Source: Sphingomonas sp.
Lineage (GTDB): Bacteria > Pseudomonadota > Alphaproteobacteria > Sphingomonadales > Sphingomonadaceae
Length of the DNA: 64,000 nt
Assembly: GCA_003248865.1 (NCBI GenBank)
Contig: QFPK01000008.1
Location: forward strand, 1-64,000
Direction: 5' to 3'
Below are positions 36,588 to 44,285 of this stretch, piece after piece (the first letter of the stretch is position 1; every line of letters begins with the position of its first letter). The position numbers were made by a program, and so were the translations under genes. The notes under the pieces were generated by a model. It ran no database searches, was not told the origin of the DNA, and saw only the letters and a list, made by a program, of their open reading frames with translations.

Positions 36588-37506
36588 GCGCATTGCCCTT
36601 AAGGGCAGCGCGTTGTTTCGGCTAACATCTCCCCGGCGCCTTGCCGAAGTACTTCTATTATCACGTTCTGCGCTTGAGCGTTTAATAGTTGCCGGAGACA
36701 CTAACTATATTGTCCGTTTCGATCAAAAATCAGGACGCATCATAGAGGAGCCGAAACCACAGCTTAAGCTCATCCAGAAGCGCTTTGCGCGCCTTCTCTC
36801 TCAAATCGAAACACCCAATTACCTGCATTCAGGGGTGAAAGGCCGCTCCTACATTACAAATGCCGACGCTCACGAAGCGAACCAATCCTGTGTTAAGCTC
36901 GATATAAAGAAGTTCTTTCCTTCTTCGAATTCTCATCACGTTCAGAGATTCTTTGAGGATGTGCTTGAATATCCGCCGGATGTCGCCGCTCGAGCAAAGC
37001 AACTCCTCACTTATGGCGGCCACCTTCCAACTGGTGGGAATGCCAGCACTATCCTGTCATTTTGGGTCTACAAGCCTATGTTTGACGAGATCGAAGCGCT
37101 TTCACGGCAGCATAACTGTAAATTCACCCTTTATGTAGATGATATTTCTATCACAGGACTGTTCGCTAATCGACGTTGCCAGCAAGCTGTACGAAAGATT
37201 GTTTCTCGCTACGGTCTACGTACGCATAAGACAAAGGCATTTTCCGCTGGCCAGCCGCGAGTTCTGACTGGCGTTGCCAAGACCCGACGCGGACGAGAAC
37301 TCCCCCACCGCCGCGCCAAAGGAATTGCGGAGCTCGAGCAACTGGAAACCGCCACAGATTCCACCGCTAAAAAAATGAAATTGCTGTCCACTCTGATTGG
37401 AAAGCTTAGCGAAGCGACGATTATTGACCCCTTATGGGCTGGAAGAAAGGAAGCTGCGGTAAAGCGAAGGCGTAAGCTGAAACAGGAGGACCGAATTAAG
37501 AGATGA
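36568..37506 (+). CDS. Retron-type reverse transcriptase
   Basis: A 312-residue RNA-directed DNA polymerase, the size of retron RTs and lacking the maturase and endonuclease domains of group II intron RTs. In order: HSGVKGRSYITNADAH (87-102) contains the NAxxH retron motif (98-102); KLDIKKFFPSS (110-120) is motif A with catalytic Asp112; GGHLPTGGNAS (150-160) is motif B; FTLYVDDISITG (186-197) holds the YVDD box; and RVLTGVAKT (231-239) matches the VTG retron motif. A basic tail follows. Base composition is less GC-rich than that of the flanking genes, suggesting transfer. Confidence 0.9.
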   Translation: MSMSKHKRIALKGSALFRLTSPRRLAEVLLLSRSALERLIVAGDTNYIVRFDQKSGRIIEEPKPQLKLIQKRFARLLSQIETPNYLHSGVKGRSYITNADAHEANQSCVKLDIKKFFPSSNSHHVQRFFEDVLEYPPDVAARAKQLLTYGGHLPTGGNASTILSFWVYKPMFDEIEALSRQHNCKFTLYVDDISITGLFANRRCQQAVRKIVSRYGLRTHKTKAFSAGQPRVLTGVAKTRRGRELPHRRAKGIAELEQLETATDSTAKKMKLLSTLIGKLSEATIIDPLWAGRKEAAVKRRRKLKQEDRIKR

Positions 37507-37582
37507 CCACTATTGGCCATCATATGTCGAACACAGACTGACAAAAAAATCGCGTAAGCCATCGAAAATCTGTGGGACACTT

Positions 37583-37633
37583 CCTACAAATCCTACACGT
37601 CCTACATCCAACCTCTTGATTTCAAAGTGTAGG
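37583..37633. repeat. Three 9-base-spaced CCTACA repeats and one inverted copy
   Basis: CCTACA starts at 37583, 37592 and 37601, exactly 9 bases apart, and TGTAGG occurs inverted at 37628-37633. They lie between the RT stop and the parS-like palindrome. Such phased repeats can bind protein; none is assigned. Confidence 0.6.
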
Positions 37634-37637
37634 GCAA

Positions 37638-37653
37638 TGTTCCACGTGGAACA
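37638..37653. other. parS-like ParB binding site
   Basis: TGTTCCACGTGGAACA is a perfect 16-base palindrome matching the ParB/Spo0J binding consensus TGTTnCACGTGnAACA. Chromosomal parS sites recruit ParB for origin segregation and usually lie near the replication origin. No parA or parB gene is in this window. A single match can occur away from the main cluster. Confidence 0.7.
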
Positions 37654-37670
37654 ACCAATCTGGTAAATTG

Positions 37671-37720
37671 GGACGCAGGGGCGTCACGCCTCTGCAGGGG
37701 TGAAGGGGCAGCGCCCCTTC
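37671..37720 (-). repeat. REP-like double-hairpin repeat (right flank of RT island, inverted)
   Basis: Arms GCAGGGGCG (37675-37683) / CGCCTCTGC (37687-37695), one mismatch, then GAAGGGGC (37702-37709) / GCCCCTTC (37713-37720). Read on the minus strand the order of hairpins matches the copies at 18801 and 35546. Only part of this unit, a GGGG/CCCC hairpin, recurs at 41838-41854. Confidence 0.7.
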
Positions 37721-37745
37721 GAAACCCTCACCCCCACCCCAAAAC

Positions 37746-38546
37746 TCAGGCCGTCCACCCCCCGTCGATCACCAGTTCCGATCCGGTGATGAACGCCGAG
37801 TCATCAGAGGCGAGGAACACGATGCCCGCCGCAATCTCCTCCGGCTGCCCGGCCCGTTGCAGGGGGGTGTTGATCAGCGCGATGGCGTCCACCGGCGGGC
37901 TGTTGGCGCCCGGCGCCGCGCCCAGCGCGTCCATCGTTTCGGAAAGCCCGCCTTCGTCGATCTTGCTCCAGATCGGCGTGTCGATGATGCCAGGATGCAC
38001 GCTGTTGCTGCGGATACGGTCGGCTGCGAACTCCTTGGCTGCCGCCTTGGAAAACAGCCGCACGCCGCCCTTGGTCGCGCAATAGCCGGCCAGCCCCGCC
38101 GATCCCTCCAGCCCCGCGACGGACGAGATATGGATCAGCGACCCGCCCTTCCCATGCGCCCGGATTGCGGGCACCGTATGCTTCACCCCCAGGAACACCC
38201 CGGTCAGGTTGATGGCGACCTGCCGGTTCCACGCCTCCAGGCTCATCTCCAGTATCATCTGCCCCGTGCCGATCCCGGCATTGTTCACCAGCGTGTCCAG
38301 ATGCCCGTGCAGCCGCACGGCCTCAGCCACCGCCTGCTCCCACTCGGCTTCCTGAGACACATCCTGCCGCAGGAAGGCGGCCTTGCCCCCATCCTTGTCG
38401 ATCCACGCCAGCGTTTCCTGCCCGCCGACTTCATCGATGTCCGTCAGCAGCACCGCCGCGCCTTCGCGCGCCAGCGCAATGGCCGTCGCCCGCCCGATTC
38501 CGCTTCCCGCGCCGGTCACCAGCGCGGATTTCCCCGTCAACCGCAT
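37746..38546 (-). CDS. Short-chain dehydrogenase/reductase
   Basis: A 266-residue classical SDR. Cofactor loop TGAGSGIGRATA, LLTDID (Asp after the second strand, favouring NAD), NNAGIG, catalytic Ser in HISSVAG, and YCATKGG with Tyr and Lys are present, as is the C-terminal SELVIDGGWTA. It oxidises or reduces an unknown alcohol or ketone. The ATG at 38546 with GAGGA upstream is preferred over an in-frame TTG two codons earlier. No regulator adjoins. Confidence 0.88.
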   Translation of the reverse strand: MRLTGKSALVTGAGSGIGRATAIALAREGAAVLLTDIDEVGGQETLAWIDKDGGKAAFLRQDVSQEAEWEQAVAEAVRLHGHLDTLVNNAGIGTGQMILEMSLEAWNRQVAINLTGVFLGVKHTVPAIRAHGKGGSLIHISSVAGLEGSAGLAGYCATKGGVRLFSKAAAKEFAADRIRSNSVHPGIIDTPIWSKIDEGGLSETMDALGAAPGANSPPVDAIALINTPLQRAGQPEEIAAGIVFLASDDSAFITGSELVIDGGWTA

Positions 38547-38600
38547 GTGCAATCCTCCCCGGGCCTTTGCGGCCTCGGGCAGATCATGCGGCGCGGGGCG

Positions 38601-39044
38601 CTATTTCAACACTCCCTTTCTTGCCATGGCATTCGAATACCAGGCGAAGAACAGGCACCCCACCAGCACCACGAGCTGCATATAGGCCCCGCTGCCCATC
38701 ACCTCTCGTCCGTTGGAGAGGAAATAGGTGTAGACAAGGCTGATCAGGAACGCCCCCAGAGAGATCAGGAATACCGGCGCCGCTGCCCGCCGGCGCAGCA
38801 ACAGCAGCACCGCCCCCAGCAGCCCGCCCCACACGCCCACCGCCCACACAAGGTTCATCCACATCGGATAGCTTTGCGCATAGGCGATCTGCGCGTCGGT
38901 CATCCCCATTTCCCGGAAATACTCGGCGCCCCGCAGCTTCGACATCGTATAATCGAACGCGCCGAACCCGTTCCACACCAGCGCAAGCACAGACACGATC
39001 CACAGGTGAAGCGGCACACGGCCCGCAGGCGAAGTGACAGTCAT
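38601..39044 (-). CDS. Four-helix integral membrane protein of unknown function
   Basis: A 147-residue protein with four hydrophobic segments (about 11-33, 64-84, 88-108, 119-137) and the conserved-looking 'LHLWIVSVLALVWNGFGAFD' and 'YPMWMNLVWAVGVWGGLLGA' stretches. Similar sphingomonad membrane proteins are annotated only as hypothetical. It is downstream of the ATG at 39044 (MTVTSPAGRVP); an upstream in-frame ATG at 39077 lacks a clear site. Confidence 0.65.
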   Translation of the reverse strand: MTVTSPAGRVPLHLWIVSVLALVWNGFGAFDYTMSKLRGAEYFREMGMTDAQIAYAQSYPMWMNLVWAVGVWGGLLGAVLLLLRRRAAAPVFLISLGAFLISLVYTYFLSNGREVMGSGAYMQLVVLVGCLFFAWYSNAMARKGVLK

Positions 39045-39149
39045 ATTTGGTCCCTCCCTCGGCTCAGGATAGCGCATTTTACCGCAGAGCGGAAATGCAG
39101 ATCGGTGGGGACGCTTGCCTGACGGCGAAGGGTCAGGCAGCCAAAGATG

Positions 39150-39386
39150 TCACTCGATCACGGCGACCACGTCGCCGCGGTTCACCACGCTTTCGGGTTC
39201 CACCCGAATTCTGAGCGTGCCGGAGGACGGGGCTTCCAGCTCCAGCGTCACTTTTTCCACCAGCACCTCCGCGATCACCTGCCCGGCCACCACCTGCGTG
39301 CCATTGTCGTACAGCCACAACAGGGTGGACCCGGTTTCGCTATCCTCTTCCCACAGATCGTCCGGGATGATCACGTCGGTTGCCAT
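39150..39386 (-). CDS. Free-standing lipoyl/biotinyl domain protein
   Basis: A 78-residue protein consisting only of a biotinyl/lipoyl-attachment fold: MATDVIIPDDLWEEDSETGS, then VLVEKVTLELEAPSSGTLRI, where the Lys in the beta-hairpin turn (VEKVT) is the modification site, and VVNRGDVVAVIE at the end. In E2 subunits this domain is followed by a catalytic core, but here a stop comes directly after it. It might serve as a carrier for a dehydrogenase complex encoded elsewhere. Confidence 0.8.
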   Translation of the reverse strand: MATDVIIPDDLWEEDSETGSTLLWLYDNGTQVVAGQVIAEVLVEKVTLELEAPSSGTLRIRVEPESVVNRGDVVAVIE

Positions 39387-39468
39387 CGTGTCTTGGCTTT
39401 CTCAGGTGTCAGACGCTGAAATTAGCGCAGTGTGCGGCGCCCTAGCGCCTCCCGCTTGTGGCAGCGAC

Positions 39469-39849
39469 TCAAATCTCCATCTGGACGCGCTCAAAACTCA
39501 CAAGAAGCGTTTCCGTCAGCACATCGTCTGCCAAGGCATCGAGCGGGGAAATCTGAAGGGAAACCGGCCTTGCCCCCTCAAATCGATAAACCGCGACGGT
39601 CTGTCCGCCACCATCGGCAACCGAAAGACGCAGCGTGCGGGGGGCTTTGCCATCCGCCAGCCACTCCATCAGGTCTCGCCGGCCATCCACCGCGCGGGTC
39701 AGCCGCAGTTCACCCGCACCACCTGTCAGCGGCCCCGGCTCCACGCGCAGGAAGCCGGTTGAGCCGTCAGGGCCGCCCCAATCCAGCGCGAAGCAGGACG
39801 CGAGCGCCGGGCTGCGCCCGCTACTCGAATTCGATCGTCTCGACGGCAA
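39469..39849 (-). CDS. Shortened T4 gp19-like tail-tube protein (start uncertain)
   Basis: The C-terminal ~115 residues match the pattern of the gp19-family tail-tube domain: ELRLTRAVDGRRDLMEWLAD, an Arg-rich strand (APRTLRLSVADGG), and YRFEGARPVSLQISPLDALA followed by TETLLVSFERVQ. The usual N-terminal 'FNFLVEIDG' portion is missing. No good start codon exists; TTG at 39849, overlapping the preceding tail gene by about 29 bases, is a guess. It may be translationally coupled or be a truncated remnant. Confidence 0.55.
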   Translation of the reverse strand: MPSRRSNSSSGRSPALASCFALDWGGPDGSTGFLRVEPGPLTGGAGELRLTRAVDGRRDLMEWLADGKAPRTLRLSVADGGGQTVAVYRFEGARPVSLQISPLDALADDVLTETLLVSFERVQMEI

Positions 39850-40255
39850 GCACCATCTCCTCGATGGCGACGATGTCGCCTGCTGCAGAGAGCGGCCCAT
39901 GGGTCAGCTTGCACGGCCAGGCATTCTGCAGCTGCCAGCGCATGACCGGCTGCCCCATCTCGTCCATCAGGATTACCGCAACCTGTCGCCGTTCCACTTG
40001 GCCGTCGCGAACCGCCTTCAGCCACCGGAACATGGACAGGCTGCCGGCCAGCCCGCGTTTCAGCGTCAGGTCGCTCACCTTGTGCAGCCCCGGCAGCTTG
40101 CGCGCGGCATTGCGTCTGTCGCTGCCCTCGCGATATTCGATCACCGCAATCTCGTGGCCAAGGCCCGAAATCTCGCTGAATCCGGCATCGACGAGACCAT
40201 CGATCTCCACCAGAAAATTGAAACCCGAATAGGGATCGTTCCGCGCCACAGCCAT
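39821..40255 (-). CDS. T4 gp19-like phage tail-tube protein
   Basis: A 144-residue protein. 'DPYSGFNFLVEIDGLVDAGF', SEISGLGHEIAVIEYREG, RKLPGLHKVSDLTLKRGLAG and MRWQLQNAWPCKLTHGPLSA are diagnostic of the gp19/PF06841 tail-tube family. It is found in contractile phages and in extracellular contractile injection systems (Afp/PVC). The ATG at 40255 has AAAGG upstream. No sheath, baseplate, spike or AAA+ gene is near, so it appears orphaned with its shortened partner at 39469. It is divergent from glpD. Confidence 0.85.
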   Translation of the reverse strand: MAVARNDPYSGFNFLVEIDGLVDAGFSEISGLGHEIAVIEYREGSDRRNAARKLPGLHKVSDLTLKRGLAGSLSMFRWLKAVRDGQVERRQVAVILMDEMGQPVMRWQLQNAWPCKLTHGPLSAAGDIVAIEEMVLAVETIEFE

Positions 40256-40354
40256 TGTGCCTTTCCCCCCTGTGGCCATGCTGCGCCAATTCCGCCGCCG
40301 CTGTCCACCATGCTCTTCCCGAATCTATCCCCGCTCCGCTACGCAGATCGCACA

Positions 40355-41812
40355 ATGGCCGACAGTGACATCCTGGACCTTCTGATCATCGGTGGCGGCA
40401 TCAACGGCGCGGGGCTTGCCCGCGATGCCGCCGGACGCGGGCTGTCCGTCGCGCTGCTGGAAGCGAATGACCTGGGCGGCGCCACTTCATCCGCCTCCTC
40501 CAAGCTGATCCACGGAGGCCTGCGCTATCTGGAATTTTACGAGTTCGGCCTCGTCCGCAAGGCGCTGGCCGAGCGCGAGGTGATCCTGCGCAACGCCCCG
40601 CACATCAGCCGCCCCATGCCCTTCCTGCTGCCGCAGGAGCCACATCTGAGGCCGGGCTGGATGATCCGCGCCGGACTGTTCCTCTATGATCACCTCGCCC
40701 GCCGCCGCGAGGTACCGGGCTCCTCGTCAGTCGAGTTGCGCAACGATGCCGCGGGGCCCGCGTTCGACCGCCATCTGAAGCGCGCCTTCCGATACTGGGA
40801 CGGCTGGGTCGACGACAGTCGACTGGTGATCTTGAACGCGCGCGACGCCGCCAATCGGGGTGCAGGCATTTTCCCCCGCGATGCGGCCGTCGCCGCCCGC
40901 CGCACCGATTTCGGCTGGGAGGTGACGACCGCCTCGGGCCGCCGCCATGCCACACGGCAGCTGGTGAACTGCGCCGGGCCTTGGGCAGGCCGTGTGGCTA
41001 ACGATCTGATGGGCCTGCCCGATGCACCCATGCTGTCTCTGGTGCAGGGCAGCCATATCGTCACCCGGAAGGTGAACCGCACCGCAGACGCCTGGATGCT
41101 GCAGCAGCCGGACGGACGCATCATTTTCGTGATTCCGTGGGAAGGCGAGTACAGCCTGATCGGCACCACAGAGACCCCTGTCGACAGCCCGGATGGCCCG
41201 CGCATCACCGCTGACGAAGAAGCCTATCTGCTGGGCGCAGTGAACCGAAGCCTCGCCAAGCCACTGGCCGAAAGCGATATTATTTACCGCTTCTCAGGTA
41301 TCCGCCCGCTGGTGCTGGAAGATGGGAAGTCGGCCCGCGAAACCACGCGCGACTGGAAGCTGTTGCCGCACGCAGACGCCGCCGCGATGACGGTGATCGG
41401 CGGCAAGATCACCACCTATCGCCTGCTCGCTGAAGCGGTGCTGAAGCATTTGTTCCCGCAAACCAAGCGCTGGACCCATGATGCCCCGCTTCCCGGCGGC
41501 GATGTTCCGCGCCAGGGCGGCACCGCCCGCGCCGACTTCGACCTGTGGCTCGCCCGGCTGAAGATGCGGCATAACCTTTACGACCCCGCCATCGTCACCC
41601 GCATGGCCCATCTGTGGGGCACCGACACGGACACCATGCTTGAAGCCGGGCTCGGCGAAAATCTGGGCGGTCTGTTCGAAGCGGAACTGGCCCAGTTGCG
41701 CGATCGCGAATGGGCCACGACGGCCGAAGATGCGCTATGGCGCAGGACCAAGATGGGGCTGCGTATGGACGTGGCCGCCCAGGCGCGGGTGCGGGCGTTT
41801 TTCGGCAAGTAA
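40355..41812 (+). CDS. glpD: FAD-dependent glycerol-3-phosphate dehydrogenase
   Basis: A 485-residue membrane-associated flavoprotein. It begins MADSDILDLLIIGGGINGAG (Rossmann dinucleotide motif), followed by SASSKLIHGGLRYLEFYEFG, VNCAGPWAGRVA, VIPWEGEYSLIGTTETP and VIGGKITTYRLLAEAVL, all typical of GlpD. It oxidises glycerol-3-phosphate to dihydroxyacetone phosphate and passes electrons to quinone. The open frame runs far upstream, but the ATG at 40355 fits the family. Confidence 0.95.
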   Translation: MADSDILDLLIIGGGINGAGLARDAAGRGLSVALLEANDLGGATSSASSKLIHGGLRYLEFYEFGLVRKALAEREVILRNAPHISRPMPFLLPQEPHLRPGWMIRAGLFLYDHLARRREVPGSSSVELRNDAAGPAFDRHLKRAFRYWDGWVDDSRLVILNARDAANRGAGIFPRDAAVAARRTDFGWEVTTASGRRHATRQLVNCAGPWAGRVANDLMGLPDAPMLSLVQGSHIVTRKVNRTADAWMLQQPDGRIIFVIPWEGEYSLIGTTETPVDSPDGPRITADEEAYLLGAVNRSLAKPLAESDIIYRFSGIRPLVLEDGKSARETTRDWKLLPHADAAAMTVIGGKITTYRLLAEAVLKHLFPQTKRWTHDAPLPGGDVPRQGGTARADFDLWLARLKMRHNLYDPAIVTRMAHLWGTDTDTMLEAGLGENLGGLFEAELAQLRDREWATTAEDALWRRTKMGLRMDVAAQARVRAFFGK

Positions 41813-41866
41813 GGTTGTCTCCGGCGAGCCGGAATGAAAGGGGTAACGCCCCTTCGAAAAGTCACG

Positions 41867-44116
41867 CTAGAACCGCAGCTGTCCTTGCACCTGAATCTGC
41901 CGGGGCTCATTGGGATAGCCGATGCTGCCCACGCTGCCGCTGTTGTGGCGCATATCGAACAGGTTGGTGGCGGACAGGGTGAAAGCCCATGCGGAGATTT
42001 CGTAGCGCAACTGCGCATTGGCGATCCCGGAATCGGGCACGAAATGCTGTGGCTCGTTGCACAGCGCAATATTGTAGGCCGAGGCCGCGCTGTAATCCCC
42101 GCCGATGCGCAGCCGCCCCGGGCCAATGCCGCGTTCATAGCTGGCGCGCGCCTGATAGCTGAACGAGGGCGTGAAGCGCAGATCGAGATCGCGTTCGTCG
42201 GCCACATAGGCAGTGCAGCCGGGGCTGGATTTCAGCCGGGTGAAACGGTCGCTGAGGGTTGCGATCCAGCCGCCGATGTTCAGATCCGGCAGCGGCTCCG
42301 CGTTCAGTTCGGCTTCAAGCCCCTGGATGCGGGCGTCGCCGACATTCTGCCGGAAGATATCCGGCGGCCCGACCCCCACGCGGGAGGCGGAGAAAGCAAT
42401 ATTATTGTAATTGTTGATGAAATAGTTGATGTTTAGTTGTAGGCGCTTGTCCAGCCAATCCGATTTGACCCCGGCTTCATAGGACCAGAGCGTTTCCGGC
42501 GCGATCGGCTGCTGGCGGTGCAGCACGAAATCGATGTTGCGGGCGCGGCCATCGAAGCTGCCGCTGCGGAAGCCCTTGGAGGCCGATACATAGCCCATCG
42601 CCGACCAGTCATCCCCCCCCACACTATAGTCGGCGGCAAAGCGGGGCGAGAGATCGGTCCAGCGGTCGGAGATACGGCGCTCGGCCCGGCTGCCGTCCGG
42701 CAGGATCAGAATTGTGTCAGGCGCGGAGAGGAAGCTGACATCATAGCGCTTGCGCTCGCTGGTATAGCGCAGGCCCGAGGTCAGCGTGGCACGCGGCCCC
42801 GCCTGCACCGTCAGGGAGGCATAGCCGGAGAGGCTGTCAGTCGCGAGACGGGGCCGATAGGGGGACCAGTTGCCGCTGGTTCCGCTGCCGCGCGACGGCG
42901 CATTGAAGAAATCATCGTTGCGGAACCGTGCGTCGGGCGTGCCGGTTGGGGTGGCGAAACTTACCGCCGTCAGCTGGTCATTGCGCTCGTTGAGATAATA
43001 GAGACCTGAGACAAGGTTCACGCGGCCATCGAACAGGCTGCCCGTCAGTTGCAGTTCCTGACTGAAGCTGTGCTGATCCTGATCCTGCAGCAGGATTACA
43101 TTGGCACCGACGCCCGGTGGGTTCGCGGTCTGATCAAAGCCGATGCGCGACGTGAGCGCGCGATAGCCGCTGATGGACGAGAGGGTGATATCCCCCAGCC
43201 GGTAATCCAGCCGCAGAGAGGCACCGCCGCTGTCCGTCCGGTTCAGCGGATCGGTATCCGCCGAGAGGAAATTGTGGATGCTGCCGTTTCGGCGGGTGAA
43301 GCGATTGGTATAGCGGCCGGGCGCCTCAGGATCGGTGACGAAGGATTGCGGAAAACGGGGCCCCGAGCGGTCAATCATGATGTCTGCCGTAGCGAACAGG
43401 GTCAGGCGCGAATCTGGTTCCCACAACAGGGAAATGCGCCCGCCCTTCACATTCTGCGTGTTCACCCGATCCCCGTTGGTCAGGTTCACGCCCCATCCGC
43501 GCTGATTGCGGGTGATGGCGGAGGTTCGCAGGGCCAGGTTGGACGCCAGCGGCAGATTCAGGCTGGCCCGGGCATCGATGCGGCCATGGCTGCCCAGCGT
43601 TACATCCGCGATTCCGCCCACAGCACCGAAATCCGGGCGCTTCGTGACCAGCCGGACCGCGCCGCCGCTGGTGTTGCGGCCATAGAGCGTGCCCTGCGGC
43701 CCGCGCAGCACCTCGATCCGCTCGATGTCGATAAGGTCAAACAGCGATCCCGTGGCGCGCGGGAAAATCACGTCATCCACATAGATTCCGACCGGCGGAT
43801 CATTGGTGAAGATGGAATCGCCCTCCCCCACCCCGCGCATGAACAGCAATGCGCCGGAGGAGGTGCCGAAATTCCGCGACAGATGCAGGTTGGGCACATT
43901 GGCCCCCAGCCGGTCCAGATTCAGCATGGCCTGATCCGCGAGCCGCCCGCTGTCCAGTGCCGTCATGGAAATCGGCACATCCTGGATGTCCTGCTCCCGG
44001 CGCTGGGCAGTGACCAGAATATCGGCTTCGGCAGGCGCAGTTTCGCCTGCAAGCACAGGGTTGGCGCAAACCGCAACGGCCATGGAGACCACCACGCGCC
44101 TCGTCCGCCTGATCAT
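41867..44116 (-). CDS. TonB-dependent outer-membrane receptor
   Basis: A 749-residue protein. The signal peptide MIRRTRRVVVSMAVAVCANP is followed by ADILVTAQRREQDIQDVPIS, the plug motifs 'GALLFMRGVGEGDS', VEVLRGPQGTLYGRNTSGGA, and a barrel ending EPRQIQVQGQLRF (terminal Phe). This plug type is common in sphingomonads and usually annotated for ferric-siderophore or unknown ligands. It lies downstream of the PiuC-like gene on the same strand, with a palindrome between. Confidence 0.9.
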   Translation of the reverse strand: MIRRTRRVVVSMAVAVCANPVLAGETAPAEADILVTAQRREQDIQDVPISMTALDSGRLADQAMLNLDRLGANVPNLHLSRNFGTSSGALLFMRGVGEGDSIFTNDPPVGIYVDDVIFPRATGSLFDLIDIERIEVLRGPQGTLYGRNTSGGAVRLVTKRPDFGAVGGIADVTLGSHGRIDARASLNLPLASNLALRTSAITRNQRGWGVNLTNGDRVNTQNVKGGRISLLWEPDSRLTLFATADIMIDRSGPRFPQSFVTDPEAPGRYTNRFTRRNGSIHNFLSADTDPLNRTDSGGASLRLDYRLGDITLSSISGYRALTSRIGFDQTANPPGVGANVILLQDQDQHSFSQELQLTGSLFDGRVNLVSGLYYLNERNDQLTAVSFATPTGTPDARFRNDDFFNAPSRGSGTSGNWSPYRPRLATDSLSGYASLTVQAGPRATLTSGLRYTSERKRYDVSFLSAPDTILILPDGSRAERRISDRWTDLSPRFAADYSVGGDDWSAMGYVSASKGFRSGSFDGRARNIDFVLHRQQPIAPETLWSYEAGVKSDWLDKRLQLNINYFINNYNNIAFSASRVGVGPPDIFRQNVGDARIQGLEAELNAEPLPDLNIGGWIATLSDRFTRLKSSPGCTAYVADERDLDLRFTPSFSYQARASYERGIGPGRLRIGGDYSAASAYNIALCNEPQHFVPDSGIANAQLRYEISAWAFTLSATNLFDMRHNSGSVGSIGYPNEPRQIQVQGQLRF

Positions 44117-44191
44117 GTCGCGGGAAGGCAAGGCGTGGGTCCGCTCCGTTGGTAATTGGGGCTAACCCCGGAAAAGGCAGTGGCGCCGGTT

Positions 44192-44222
44192 GGCCGATGC
44201 GCTGGAATCACAGCGCATGGCC
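44192..44222. promoter_or_regulatory. Inverted repeat between PiuC-like gene and TonB receptor
   Basis: ATGCGCT (44197-44203) and AGCGCAT (44212-44218) with outer GGCC arms (44192-44195, 44219-44222) form a near-perfect 11-bp stem around GGAATCAC. No U-tract follows, so an operator or processing hairpin is as likely as a terminator. Confidence 0.4.
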
Positions 44223-44285
44223 GGGATCAAGCGGTTTCTCATCGCAGTCATGGCGAAGGGCGCTGTCAGTTGCCCGTTATCGGGT

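Noticed and set aside
36568..37506. Group II intron maturase
   Set aside because: No maturase X or HNH domain, only 312 residues, and retron motifs are present; no intron RNA ends seen.
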